Source of the DNA: Bacteroidota bacterium | GTDB taxonomy: Bacteria; Bacteroidota; Rhodothermia; Rhodothermales; Rubricoccaceae | Assembly (NCBI GenBank): GCA_039821555.1 | Contig: JBCBNX010000007.1 | Span: 95,859-159,858, forward strand | Reading direction: 5' to 3' | DNA: 64,000 bases | Shown here: in pieces, positions 52,321-63,922 of the stretch | Layout: every line of letters starts with the position of its first letter | Position numbering within the stretch: the first letter of the stretch is position 1 | The notes under the pieces: generated by a model | Told to the model about the DNA's origin: nothing | Databases searched by the model: none | Seen by the model: the letters and a program-made list of their open reading frames with translations, nothing else | Program-made: the position numbers and the translations under genes

Positions 52321-53484
52321 ATGCGACGTCCCTTTCGTTTTCTATGCACTGTCGCCTCCGCGTTCGTGCTTGCGGCCGTGTCATTCTCTCCTGAGGCCCA
52401 CGCCCAAGAGGAGCCCCGTGCCGTGGAAACGACGGCAGGCGACATTCGACTACGACTGAGCGGCACGTTTCAACCCCGCTTCTCGGCCGGTGTCACCGCG
52501 GAAACGGCTGACGGCGCAGACGACGACACACAGCGCATCGGCTTCGGCATCCGTCGCGCCCGATTTCGGGCCACAGCCCGCTTCGCGCAGTTCGGCGTCC
52601 ACTACGACGTCGACTTCGGCAGCGGCAACCTCGACAGCGTGGACCTCTACGGTTCCTGGTTTGCTGCGGAGCGCTGGCGATTCCGACTCGGCTACCTTGC
52701 CGGACCGCAACCGCGTGCGTACATCTTCACGTCCCACACCCGCATTGATGCCATCGAGCGCGCCGCCATCGCTGAGCGCTGGTCGCGGGGCACGATCGGC
52801 TCGCGAGGCCGCGTCTTTGGGCTGGAGACGCGCTACCAGACCGACGAGGTGACCGTTGAGCTGCTGCTTCACAACGGCGAGGGCAGCTTCGACCGTTCGC
52901 GGAGCAACTTCCGGGAGTCGCCCAGCGGCTCGTCGGTGACCCGCGGAGTTGACGAGACCCCGCTCGCGGTGAGCTCCTTCGTGGCCTACGAACCCGACGC
53001 CGTCCCTGGCTTCGAGGTCGGCGGCTACGTCGGCTACAACGGCTCGCGCAACCCGAACACAGCCCTCGACGATGATATGCCAGGGCGTGACTACCTCGGC
53101 TACTCGGGGCACGTCTACTGGGGCGCGTATCCAGGCACGCAGCCCATCCGCCTCAAAGGCGAAGTGATCGGCATCCAGTACTTCGAGCGGGGCAGCGCTC
53201 CCGACATGGCTCCGGCCCAGCACGCGCTCGGCTACGCGGCCTTCGGCGCGGTGCGCGTCTTTCAGTTCGGGGAGGTGTTCGCGCGCTGGGAGCAGCTCTT
53301 CAACGACGTAGAAGAGGACGCCGACGGCTTCGTGACCGCCGGGGCCAGCTACAGCTTTAGCAAACGGCGCGGCCTCGACTACCGCCAGGAGCGCCTCACA
53401 CTCGCCTACGCCAACCAACTACCCGGCGACCCGACCCGCGCCACCCAGCACCTCGTCGTGCTCCAGGCGCAGTTCGTGTTCTGA
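52321..53484 (+). CDS. Phosphate-selective-porin-like outer-membrane protein (OprO/OprP family)
   Basis: This 387-residue protein has a signal peptide (VASAFVLAAVSFSPEAHAQ), then IRLRLSGTFQPRFSAGV, RIGFGIRRARFRATARF and FGVHYDVDFGSGNLDSVDLYG. That is the Porin O/P family opening: a G-R-x-Q-xR-F strand, an R-R-A-R strand and an aspartate loop. It ends HLVVLQAQFVF, a barrel C-terminal signature. In characterised members these pores select phosphate or polyphosphate; whether this one does cannot be told. I start at the ATG at 52321. A bidirectional-looking terminator follows at 53518. Confidence 0.82.
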   Translation: MRRPFRFLCTVASAFVLAAVSFSPEAHAQEEPRAVETTAGDIRLRLSGTFQPRFSAGVTAETADGADDDTQRIGFGIRRARFRATARFAQFGVHYDVDFGSGNLDSVDLYGSWFAAERWRFRLGYLAGPQPRAYIFTSHTRIDAIERAAIAERWSRGTIGSRGRVFGLETRYQTDEVTVELLLHNGEGSFDRSRSNFRESPSGSSVTRGVDETPLAVSSFVAYEPDAVPGFEVGGYVGYNGSRNPNTALDDDMPGRDYLGYSGHVYWGAYPGTQPIRLKGEVIGIQYFERGSAPDMAPAQHALGYAAFGAVRVFQFGEVFARWEQLFNDVEEDADGFVTAGASYSFSKRRGLDYRQERLTLAYANQLPGDPTRATQHLVVLQAQFVF

Positions 53485-53517
53485 GCGGCGTTCGTGACGC
53501 TACCCCTCAAACAGACG

Positions 53518-53548
53518 AAGGCGGCGAGGACCACGTCCCCGCCGCCTT
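53518..53548. terminator. Strong hairpin between convergent genes
   Basis: AAGGCGGCG (53518-53526) pairs with CGCCGCCTT (53540-53548), with part of the loop also able to pair. It sits between the convergent porin and symporter genes and could terminate both. T-tracts are weak on both sides (CTTCTCTC on the plus strand). Confidence 0.65.
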
Positions 53549-53590
53549 CTCTCTGGACGGCACCCCTGGAGGCGCGCGTGCTCGGGAGGC

Positions 53591-55279
<1,689 letters not shown>

Positions 55280-55312
55280 GATTCCGTGGGGTTGAGGTTG
55301 GAAAGGGTGTGA

Positions 55313-55603
55313 TTAGTGGCCTTCGCCTGCAGCGGACATCGTGTCCTCCGTCTCGTTGAGCCCCGCTTCCTTGTCGGCCTTGTCCGAGAAGTAGGCGTAG
55401 ATCCAGATCAGCGAGATGAAGACGAAGATGGAGCCCTGCTGCGCCATCCAGAAGCCAAACGGCACGCCGCCGAAGCTGAACTGGTTGAGCGTCGGGGCGA
55501 GGAAGATGCCCATCACGTACGCGACGACAAACCAGATCGTCAGCAGTATCGCAATGCGCTTGACTTGGCGCTGCCAGTAGGCCTGGCGGGTCATGGTAGC
55601 CAT
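55313..55603 (-). CDS. DUF4212 small membrane subunit
   Basis: The 96-residue protein reads YWQRQVKRIAILLTIWFVVAYVMGIFLAP, then NQFSFGGVPFGFWMAQQGSIFVFISLIWIYAYF. Two membrane helices and the F-G-G-V-P-F-G-F-W-x-A-Q-Q-G-S signature mark DUF4212, a partner of SSS transporters whose genes are nearly always adjacent. It probably forms a complex with the downstream symporter. Spacing to it is 34 bp. The C-terminus is acidic and cytoplasmic by charge. Confidence 0.93.
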   Translation of the reverse strand: MATMTRQAYWQRQVKRIAILLTIWFVVAYVMGIFLAPTLNQFSFGGVPFGFWMAQQGSIFVFISLIWIYAYFSDKADKEAGLNETEDTMSAAGEGH

Positions 55604-55674
55604 ATCCAGAGAGGAGTTAGGTGGTTGAAAACCAGGCTGCGCCGCTGGTCACGACGCAGCCATGACGAGTCGAC

Positions 55675-56970
55675 TTAGAAAAAGAGGAAGACCGAGAGGT
55701 CACCGCGGATGTTGATGACGCCCTCCGTGGTCCCGGAGGGCGTGAGGCTGTCGTCGTAGACGTCCGCGACCGTCGCGCCAGTGACGTAGTTGGCCCCCGT
55801 GGCCTGCACTTCGGCACCGATGCGGACCTTGCCCGAGGTGTAGGTCAGACGCGGGCTCACGCGCCACACGTTCTCGATCGGGGTCCCGCCGTAGCCACGC
55901 GCCACGAACTGCACCGTGGTCGGGTCGATGCCGTCTTCGGCCGTGCCGAGGTTTTGGAGATACCCGCCGAAGATGCCGAGGCTGACCGCCCCCGTCGTTT
56001 GTAGGTCGAGCCAACCCGCGACGGTGTTGAGGGGCTCGAAGTTGTTGTCCGCCAGCGGCCCAATGACGGCATAGCCACCGGTCATGAGGTGGTCCGAGAG
56101 GTCCCCACCGAAGGTGATGTTGCCGCGCGCTTCGAGGCCGGGCGTGAGGAGGTTCGCGTAGGCCTGAACCGTACCCGCGCTAAACCGGTCGCTGGTGAGC
56201 GTCGGCCGGATCCACTTGTAATAGCTGTTGACACCGACCGTGCTACCGCCTTCAGCGACATACTCTACCCCCATCATCACGCCGGGGAGACCAGCCTGCT
56301 GCTGCTGCTTCACGCCGGGAACCGTCGCGCCGCCGGGCGGAGTGAACGGGATTTCTTGGAAGGCATCGCGCTGCTGGGAGATGAGGCCCGTGACGCGAAA
56401 GTTGCCTGGTTTGAGCACGAGCTTGATCATCATCTCGCGCGCGAATGGGTTGAACGGCGCTCCGGCCTCCGTGGCCACGGTGCGCGCCCACGACGAGAGG
56501 AAGAGCGGCGACCACTCCATGCCCGCGAGCACCTCGTGGGTAGCCCAGTCCAGCTTGACCGTTGCTCGGCGGATGCGGAGCGTGTTCTGCGTGTCGTTGC
56601 CCGGCCCGAAGAAGTCGGTCTCGAGGTAGCCGGTCGTCTTCGCGCCGAGGGTCTCCGGCAGGTCGCTGATGCCGAGCGAGAGCCGCGAGAAGAACGGGAA
56701 GAAGAGGAGGTTGTCGGTGTCGTTCGGCTCGTCGTCGGCGCTCGTGGCGAAGGCCGGGTAGAGCAGGAAGTCTCCCTCGCGGGCAGCGACGAGCTGCTGG
56801 GTGTCGTAGTAGTACGACGCCTTGATGAAGCCGCCGAGCTTGAACTCCTGCGCCTGCGCCTCCTGCGCGCCGCTGAGCACGGCCGCGAGGCAGAGCGCCG
56901 GGAACAAGAGAGCGAAAAGTGCGGTGCGAACCGATGCGCGCCCTTCTGAGGCGTGTGTCATCCTGGTCAT
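55675..56970 (-). CDS. Outer-membrane porin-like protein (DcaP-like)
   Basis: The 431-residue exported barrel has a leader ending SGAQEAQAQ and a mature start FKLGGFIKASYYYDTQQLVA, followed by FFPFFSRLSLGISDLPET and LRIRRATVKLDWATHEVLAGM, a pattern close to the DcaP family of trimeric porins that transport carboxylates. It ends IRGDLSVFLFF with the aromatic barrel end. Its place between acs and the symporter suggests an outer-membrane route for acetate or other acids. I start at the ATG at 56970, which is close to the hydrophobic core; further upstream Met codons give a Ser/His-rich stretch. Confidence 0.75.
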   Translation of the reverse strand: MTRMTHASEGRASVRTALFALLFPALCLAAVLSGAQEAQAQEFKLGGFIKASYYYDTQQLVAAREGDFLLYPAFATSADDEPNDTDNLLFFPFFSRLSLGISDLPETLGAKTTGYLETDFFGPGNDTQNTLRIRRATVKLDWATHEVLAGMEWSPLFLSSWARTVATEAGAPFNPFAREMMIKLVLKPGNFRVTGLISQQRDAFQEIPFTPPGGATVPGVKQQQQAGLPGVMMGVEYVAEGGSTVGVNSYYKWIRPTLTSDRFSAGTVQAYANLLTPGLEARGNITFGGDLSDHLMTGGYAVIGPLADNNFEPLNTVAGWLDLQTTGAVSLGIFGGYLQNLGTAEDGIDPTTVQFVARGYGGTPIENVWRVSPRLTYTSGKVRIGAEVQATGANYVTGATVADVYDDSLTPSGTTEGVINIRGDLSVFLFF

Positions 56971-57077
56971 GAAATACCTCCCGAGATGGTGGGAATCGTG
57001 GCTGGGGTGTGAGAGAGCACGCACGGCTCTGGTTAATCCAGATGGGCTGCCACCCATTCGACCGTGCGATTCTTACC

Positions 57078-57115
57078 GGACCGGTCCTCGCTGCCACGGG
57101 GGCCGGTCCTTTTTT
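57078..57115 (+). terminator. Intrinsic terminator on the plus strand between two minus-strand genes
   Basis: GGACCGGTCC and GGGCCGGTCC form a stem of about 10 bp with one G-U pair, followed by TTTTTT on the plus strand. Both flanking genes (acs and the porin) run on the minus strand, so this direction serves no annotated gene. Read as minus-strand RNA the same hairpin would be an intercistronic element. Confidence 0.7.
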
Positions 57116-57215
57116 GCCTCCGGGGGGAGACGGGTGCCTCGGGAACGAGACGGTCTCGAGTGCGAGACGGCGCCCCGTCCCGGCTGCCACCAGGACGGAG
57201 CGGGTGCCTGAGAGG

Positions 57216-59180
<1,965 letters not shown>

Positions 59181-59433
59181 GTCGCCTGGGGGAAAGGAGT
59201 ATATATTACCGTTTGGCAATAAAAGAATGAAAGAATCAGGCGCGTACCTGGTCTTCCAGCGGCTTTGCTGCCGCAATAGTAGGAATTAAACCGGTTACCT
59301 GGAAGCGCTTCGTCGGTTTGTATTACCAAAAAGCGATATCCGCATGATTTCTTCACATTGTATGCAAGGGGTTCCCCTACATAACCTGGGCTTCTGGCCG
59401 GGTTCGCCTCACACCTGACGGCTCTGGTCAGTT
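59181..59433 (-). promoter_or_regulatory. AT-rich leader upstream of acs
   Basis: The 253 bp between the kinase-like gene and acs are notably AT-rich near the acs start, with TAATATATAC and AAACGG close upstream on the minus strand and no clear Shine-Dalgarno. A separate acs promoter here is likely, in line with acs genes usually being regulated apart from their sensors. No operator could be identified with confidence. Confidence 0.4.
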
Positions 59434-60165
59434 CTAGCCTTCGAGGGGCAGTAGAACTTGGAGCAACGGGTACGTCCCGCCGCCCTGCGCCCACACCTCG
59501 GCCCCGTGCCGCTCCAACACGGTTGCAGGAACACGATCCGGGACGGAATCCGCATCATCGTAGGGCTGCGCGAGCCATCGCTCCAAGCGGTGCGGCTGGA
59601 TGGGAGGCCCATCCCACTGCAAGTCGAAGGCGACGTACTGCCCCGTCGCTTGGACCCGCAGGGTAAGCGGGCGCGAACGGACGGCATAGTGTACGCGCTC
59701 AGCGAAGTACACCAGCACCCCAACGAGCGCGGCCCGGTCTGCCCGTATGAGCAGCGTATCGCCCGGCTCTTCGGTCCGCACGCCCGACGGGCCCAGCGCC
59801 TCGTTGGACGCGAGCGCCTCCGCGACACGGTGAAGCACCGTCGCAGCCGGGACGACGTGCATCGGGCGCTCTGCGGCGGCGGCGTGGGCATAGCGCTCCA
59901 TCGACGCCTCCAGCCGCTCGCTCGCCTCGACGGCCCCCTGCCGCACGATCTCCGCGAACTGGGCTCGGACGGCCTCGTCCATATCTGGATACTCCGCCAT
60001 CGTCTCGATCGCCGCACGGATCGAGCCGAGCGAGGCACGCAACCCTTCAGCGAGGTCTTGCACGATGCCATCGAGTTGGCGCGCCCGGTATGACCGATCA
60101 GACTCAACCGCGTCGCGTAGAGCCGGTTGGGAGGCAGTAAGATCAGGCTCAGAGAGATCAGGCAT
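59434..60165 (-). CDS. Degenerate histidine-kinase-like protein
   Basis: The 243-residue soluble protein (start ATG at 60165) begins with a coiled-coil/dimerisation-type segment LDGIVQDLAEGLRASLGSIRAAIETMAEY that resembles a kinase dimerisation-phosphoacceptor helix, but a Gln stands where the phospho-accepting His would be expected. The second half resembles the HATPase fold (LLIRADRAALVGVLVYFAERVHYAV, YVAFDLQWDGPPI, LERHGAEVWAQGGGTYPLLQVLLP), with neither an N-box asparagine pattern nor the Gly-rich G1 and G2 boxes intact. It lies directly between the receiver gene and acs, and may be a partner of the receiver rather than an active kinase. Confidence 0.65.
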   Translation of the reverse strand: MPDLSEPDLTASQPALRDAVESDRSYRARQLDGIVQDLAEGLRASLGSIRAAIETMAEYPDMDEAVRAQFAEIVRQGAVEASERLEASMERYAHAAAAERPMHVVPAATVLHRVAEALASNEALGPSGVRTEEPGDTLLIRADRAALVGVLVYFAERVHYAVRSRPLTLRVQATGQYVAFDLQWDGPPIQPHRLERWLAQPYDDADSVPDRVPATVLERHGAEVWAQGGGTYPLLQVLLPLEG

Positions 60166-60293
60166 CGGGAAGGGAGCGCGTGAACGTCGGCCCCATAGAC
60201 GCGGTAGCGTCCTGCTGCGTTTCGTTTTGCCGAAACGATGCGCTATACGCAATCCGACGGCCGCGTCCTGATGCGTGCTACATGAGCCGCGTG

Positions 60294-60653
60294 CTACATG
60301 AGCGCACGCACGCGTGCCACAACGTCTCGGATGGCGAAAGGCTTCACGATGTAGCCGTCGGCACCTAGCGCGAGTGCCCGAGCCTCGTCTACAGGGCGCC
60401 CCTTCGCACTCACCATCAGCACCCGCGTATGCTTCCACGCGGCGTTCGCGCGGATTGCCTGGCAGATGTCCAACCCGTCGCGGTCGGGCAGCATCACGTC
60501 GAGCAGGACAACGTCGGCGGGCTCGTCGACGAGGGCAGCCAGCGCGGCCTCTCCCGAATGGACGGTGCGCACGGCATAGCCCTCCTGCCGCATCAAGAAA
60601 TCTAGCGAGACGGCGATGTTGGGCTCGTCATCGACGATGAGGACGGACGGCAT
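60294..60653 (-). CDS. Stand-alone receiver-domain response regulator
   Basis: The 119-residue protein is only a CheY-like receiver: VLIVDDEPNIAVSLDFLMRQ (acidic pair), VVLLDVMLPDRDG with the phospho-accepting Asp at about residue 52, LMVSAKGRP (Ser/Thr position) and ADGYIVKPFAIRDVVARV (Lys). There is no output domain, so the signal must pass to another protein. It sits 81 bp after the SSF-domain kinase gene and before the kinase-like gene, which makes it the likely phosphate acceptor. Confidence 0.92.
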   Translation of the reverse strand: MPSVLIVDDEPNIAVSLDFLMRQEGYAVRTVHSGEAALAALVDEPADVVLLDVMLPDRDGLDICQAIRANAAWKHTRVLMVSAKGRPVDEARALALGADGYIVKPFAIRDVVARVRALM

Positions 60654-60734
60654 GGGGGAGGCACGGCCAGTGAAACAACGGGGGAGAGGCGTCGCTGACG
60701 GAGACGGTATGCAAAGCGAGACGACGGCGCAAGG

Positions 60735-63617
60735 TCAGGGTGCGGCATGGCCCGGTCCAGCAGGCTCGAGCCCTAGGGTGGTGACCGCCGCTTGCGTCCC
60801 GTCTTTCTGAGCCAGGAGTAGGGGCAGCGTGAAGGAGAACGTAGCCCCCGCGCCGAGGTCGCTTTCCACCCACAGTTCGCCGCCGTGCGCCTGCACGATC
60901 CGGCGGGAGATCGCAAGCCCGAGCCCGGTGCCACCGGGCGCATCGCCCTGGCCTGCTGGACGGTGTTGCGCTTGCTCGAACGCGTCGAAGATGCGCTCGT
61001 GGTCGGAGGGATGGATGCCGAAGCCGTTGTCGGACACGTCGAGGCGGGCGAGGGGGCGGCCGCCGCTGGGGTCCCGGAGCTCGGCGATGGAGACGCGGAC
61101 GCGGCCCAGCGCGCGGTCGGCGTGCTTGGCGGCGTTCGCGAGCAGGTTATAGAGCACCTGTCGGATCTGGTCGGCGTCGCCCTCCACGTGACAGGGGTAT
61201 ACGGTGGCGTTCACATCGAGCACCACCCCCCGGCGGCTGAACAGTGGTCGCACGGCGCGCACCGTCTCTCGCACCTCGGCTTCCAGGTCCAACGGCCGGG
61301 CATCAGGAACGGCGTGCCGGTTGAGCTTCTGGAACGTGAGCACGTCGCCAATGAGGCGACTCAGACGCTCGCTCTCAGCCACAACGATGCCGAGGAATTC
61401 CGCGCGCTGCTCCGGGTCGAGGTCGGGCGTCGACTGCATGATCTCGGCGAAGGCGCGGATCGAGGTGAGCGGCGTACGCAGCTCGTGCGTCACCGTCGAG
61501 ACGAACTCGTCGCGGAGGCGGTCCACCTCGCGCAAAGCCTGGTTGACGACCATGAGTTCGTTCCGCGCAGCCTCCAGCCGCTCGGTCTGCCGCTGCAACT
61601 CGGCCGACTTCTCTTCCAGCGTTCGGCTGTAGGCGAGCGTCTTTTGCTGCTCGTCGAGAATGGCTAGCACCTCGTCCACGCGCACCGGCTCTTCGCTCAC
61701 GACAGTGGCAATCATCGCCCGTGCGGAAGCCGAGCCGATGGCCGACGCGAGCAAGGCTTCGGCATGGTGGACGAGATCCGCATCGGCCGTGAGCGAGGCA
61801 TCAGCGTCAAGGGCAACCTCGTCGAGCGGGTGGGCGGCGAGATACGTCGTCAGCGCCTCGTTGGCGCGGCGCGGGCCGAGGAAGCGGCCCAGGAGCGCGC
61901 GGAGGTCGTCGAGGAGCGCCGTGCCTCGCCAGACGGAGCGCCCGGCCGTGGCACCCGCTGCTCCTGAAGGCGCGCTGAGATCCGTAAAGCGGTCGATGTC
62001 GACGAACGAGACAGCCTGCGCGTGTTCGAGCACGCCCTGCCGCGTGAAGAGCGAGACGCCGACGTAGAGGCTGGTGTTGACGAGCAAGCTCCAGAACGTG
62101 CCGTGGGCGATCGGGCTGAACGCGTCGAGGCCGAGCAGCGCATGCGGGCGTAGCGCAGCCCAGCCAAAGAGGCCGTCGGTCACAAAGCCCTCCGCGACAC
62201 CGCTTGCTTGGGCCAACGCAGGGAGCGGCAGCGTGTAGCCCCAGACCAGCACGCCGCCGACCAGCGCGGACACGGCGCCAGCCCAGGTACCTCGCTTCCA
62301 ATACATCCCGCCCAGCACCACCGGCGCGAACTGCGCCGCCGCCGCAAAGGCAACGAGGCCGATCGACACAAGGGCTTGGGCATCGGCCACGAGGCGGAAG
62401 TAGAGGTAGCCCAGCAGCACGACGGCCAGGATGGCGCCCCGTCGGATACGCAGGACCCACCGGCTGAGGTCGGCCTGCTCGGAGAAGCTCCCGCCCTGGA
62501 CGCGCAGCAACGCGGGCATCACGAGGTCGTTGGAGATCATCGTGGCAAGCGCGACCGTCGCCACGATCACCATGCCTGTGGCCGCCGAGAGCCCCCCGAT
62601 GAACACGAGCAGCGCCAGCAACGGGTGGCCCTCGGCCAGCGGCAGCGTGAGCACGAACGTGTCCGCGTCGACCGTGCCCTCTGGGAAATAGAGCAGCCCG
62701 CCCAGCGCAATGGGGAGCACGAAGAGGTTGATCAGCAACAGGTAGAGCGGGAAGAGCCAGATCGCCCGAAGCACGTGCCGCTCGTCGACGTTCTCGACGA
62801 CGGCCACCTGAAACTGGCGCGGCAGCAGCAACACGGCGCCCATCGAGAGCACCAGGAGCGCCGCCCACTCGCCGTACGACTCCGACCCCGACGGCATGAC
62901 GAAGAGGTGCTGCAGGTCGGTGCGCGCGGCGGCACGGCTGAAGAGGTCGCCCACGCCGTCGTACATCGCGAACGTCACAAAGACGCCCACCGCAAGGAAC
63001 GCCACGAGCTTGACCACCGACTCGAACGCGATCGCCGCCACCATGCCCTCGTGGCGCTCCGTCGCGTCGAGGTGACGGGTGCCGAACAGGATAGCGAAGA
63101 TGGCGAGGATGACCGCGGCGTAGAACCCGGTATCGCTCGACAGGGGCAAGTCGACCGTGCTGGGCACGCTGCTGCCGGTCAGCACGCCGAAGGTGCCGGA
63201 GACCGCCTTGAGCTGGAGCGCGATGTACGGGACCGTGCCAGCCACGGCGATGACCGTGACGAGGCCGCCGAGCAGTTGGCTCTTGCCGTAGCGCGACGCC
63301 ACAAAGTCGGCGATGGAGGTCAGGCGATGGTAGCGGCTGATGCGCACCATCTTGCGCAGCAGCGACGCGCCGAGGAGGAGCGTGAGCGTGGGCCCGAGGT
63401 AGATCGTGAGAAAGCTAACGCCCTCGGTCGCAGCGCGCCCCACCGAGCCAAAGAAGGTCCACGCCGTGCAGTAGACCGCCAGCGAAAGCGCATAGACCGA
63501 CGAGCGCCCCACGACCGAGCGCCCCTGGTCCGCACGCCGGTCGGCGAGCGAGGCCAGGCCGAAGAGCAGCCCCAGGTAGAGCAAGCTCGCGGCAACGACG
63601 ACGCTGGGACTCAGCAC
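60735..63617 (-). CDS. SSF-domain sensor histidine kinase (CrbS-like)
   Basis: This 960-residue membrane sensor has an N-terminal sodium/solute-symporter fold at about residues 1-505, with SLAVYCTAWTFFGSVGRAA, YIALQLKAVSG and GLSAATGMVIVATVALATMI. A STAC-like segment follows at about 560-640 (DLRALLGRFLGPRRANEALTTYLA). A coiled coil leads to the HisKA box RDEFVSTVTHELRTPLTSIRA with the phospho-accepting His at about 711. The HATPase has NLLANAAKHAD (N box), LDVSDNGFGI (G1) and GGTGLGLAISRRIVQAHGG (G2). CrbS-like kinases control acs in Vibrio and Pseudomonas; here acs lies two genes downstream. Confidence 0.92.
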   Translation of the reverse strand: MLSPSVVVAASLLYLGLLFGLASLADRRADQGRSVVGRSSVYALSLAVYCTAWTFFGSVGRAATEGVSFLTIYLGPTLTLLLGASLLRKMVRISRYHRLTSIADFVASRYGKSQLLGGLVTVIAVAGTVPYIALQLKAVSGTFGVLTGSSVPSTVDLPLSSDTGFYAAVILAIFAILFGTRHLDATERHEGMVAAIAFESVVKLVAFLAVGVFVTFAMYDGVGDLFSRAAARTDLQHLFVMPSGSESYGEWAALLVLSMGAVLLLPRQFQVAVVENVDERHVLRAIWLFPLYLLLINLFVLPIALGGLLYFPEGTVDADTFVLTLPLAEGHPLLALLVFIGGLSAATGMVIVATVALATMISNDLVMPALLRVQGGSFSEQADLSRWVLRIRRGAILAVVLLGYLYFRLVADAQALVSIGLVAFAAAAQFAPVVLGGMYWKRGTWAGAVSALVGGVLVWGYTLPLPALAQASGVAEGFVTDGLFGWAALRPHALLGLDAFSPIAHGTFWSLLVNTSLYVGVSLFTRQGVLEHAQAVSFVDIDRFTDLSAPSGAAGATAGRSVWRGTALLDDLRALLGRFLGPRRANEALTTYLAAHPLDEVALDADASLTADADLVHHAEALLASAIGSASARAMIATVVSEEPVRVDEVLAILDEQQKTLAYSRTLEEKSAELQRQTERLEAARNELMVVNQALREVDRLRDEFVSTVTHELRTPLTSIRAFAEIMQSTPDLDPEQRAEFLGIVVAESERLSRLIGDVLTFQKLNRHAVPDARPLDLEAEVRETVRAVRPLFSRRGVVLDVNATVYPCHVEGDADQIRQVLYNLLANAAKHADRALGRVRVSIAELRDPSGGRPLARLDVSDNGFGIHPSDHERIFDAFEQAQHRPAGQGDAPGGTGLGLAISRRIVQAHGGELWVESDLGAGATFSFTLPLLLAQKDGTQAAVTTLGLEPAGPGHAAP

Positions 63618-63664
63618 GGCAGGCTAGGTGAGCGGGCCCGGCAAGCCCAGGTGGAGAATCGAGG

Positions 63665-63916
63665 TCAGTGCACGGCGCGAGTCGGCCGCGTCGGCGTGGT
63701 GTCACGCAGCGCCGTGCGGCGGCCCGAGTCGCGGTCCCGGCGTCGCTCGACGGTCCACGTCGCCAGCCCGACGAGCGCGCCCCAGACCATGAAGAAGTAG
63801 ACGTAGAGCACGGGCATACCCAGCACCGACTCCGCTCGGTTGGCGAGCAGGAGCAGCGGGTAGTTGAGCAGCAGCGCGCCCAGCACGAAGAGCGCGATCA
63901 GTCGCTGGCGGCGCAT
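63665..63916 (-). CDS. Small membrane protein upstream of the SSF-domain kinase
   Basis: The 83-residue protein has two membrane helices, about residues 5-25 (LIALFVLGALLLNYPLLLLA) and 36-56 (VLYVYFFMVWGALVGLATWTV), and a basic C-terminal tail. Small proteins of this two-helix form commonly precede SSF-domain kinases or symporters. It is 47 bp before the kinase gene. Its start codon is 6 bp from the octanucleotide array that fills its upstream region, so its leader and perhaps promoter are within the repeat. Confidence 0.75.
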   Translation of the reverse strand: MRRQRLIALFVLGALLLNYPLLLLANRAESVLGMPVLYVYFFMVWGALVGLATWTVERRRDRDSGRRTALRDTTPTRPTRAVH

Positions 63917-63922
63917 AGGGCT

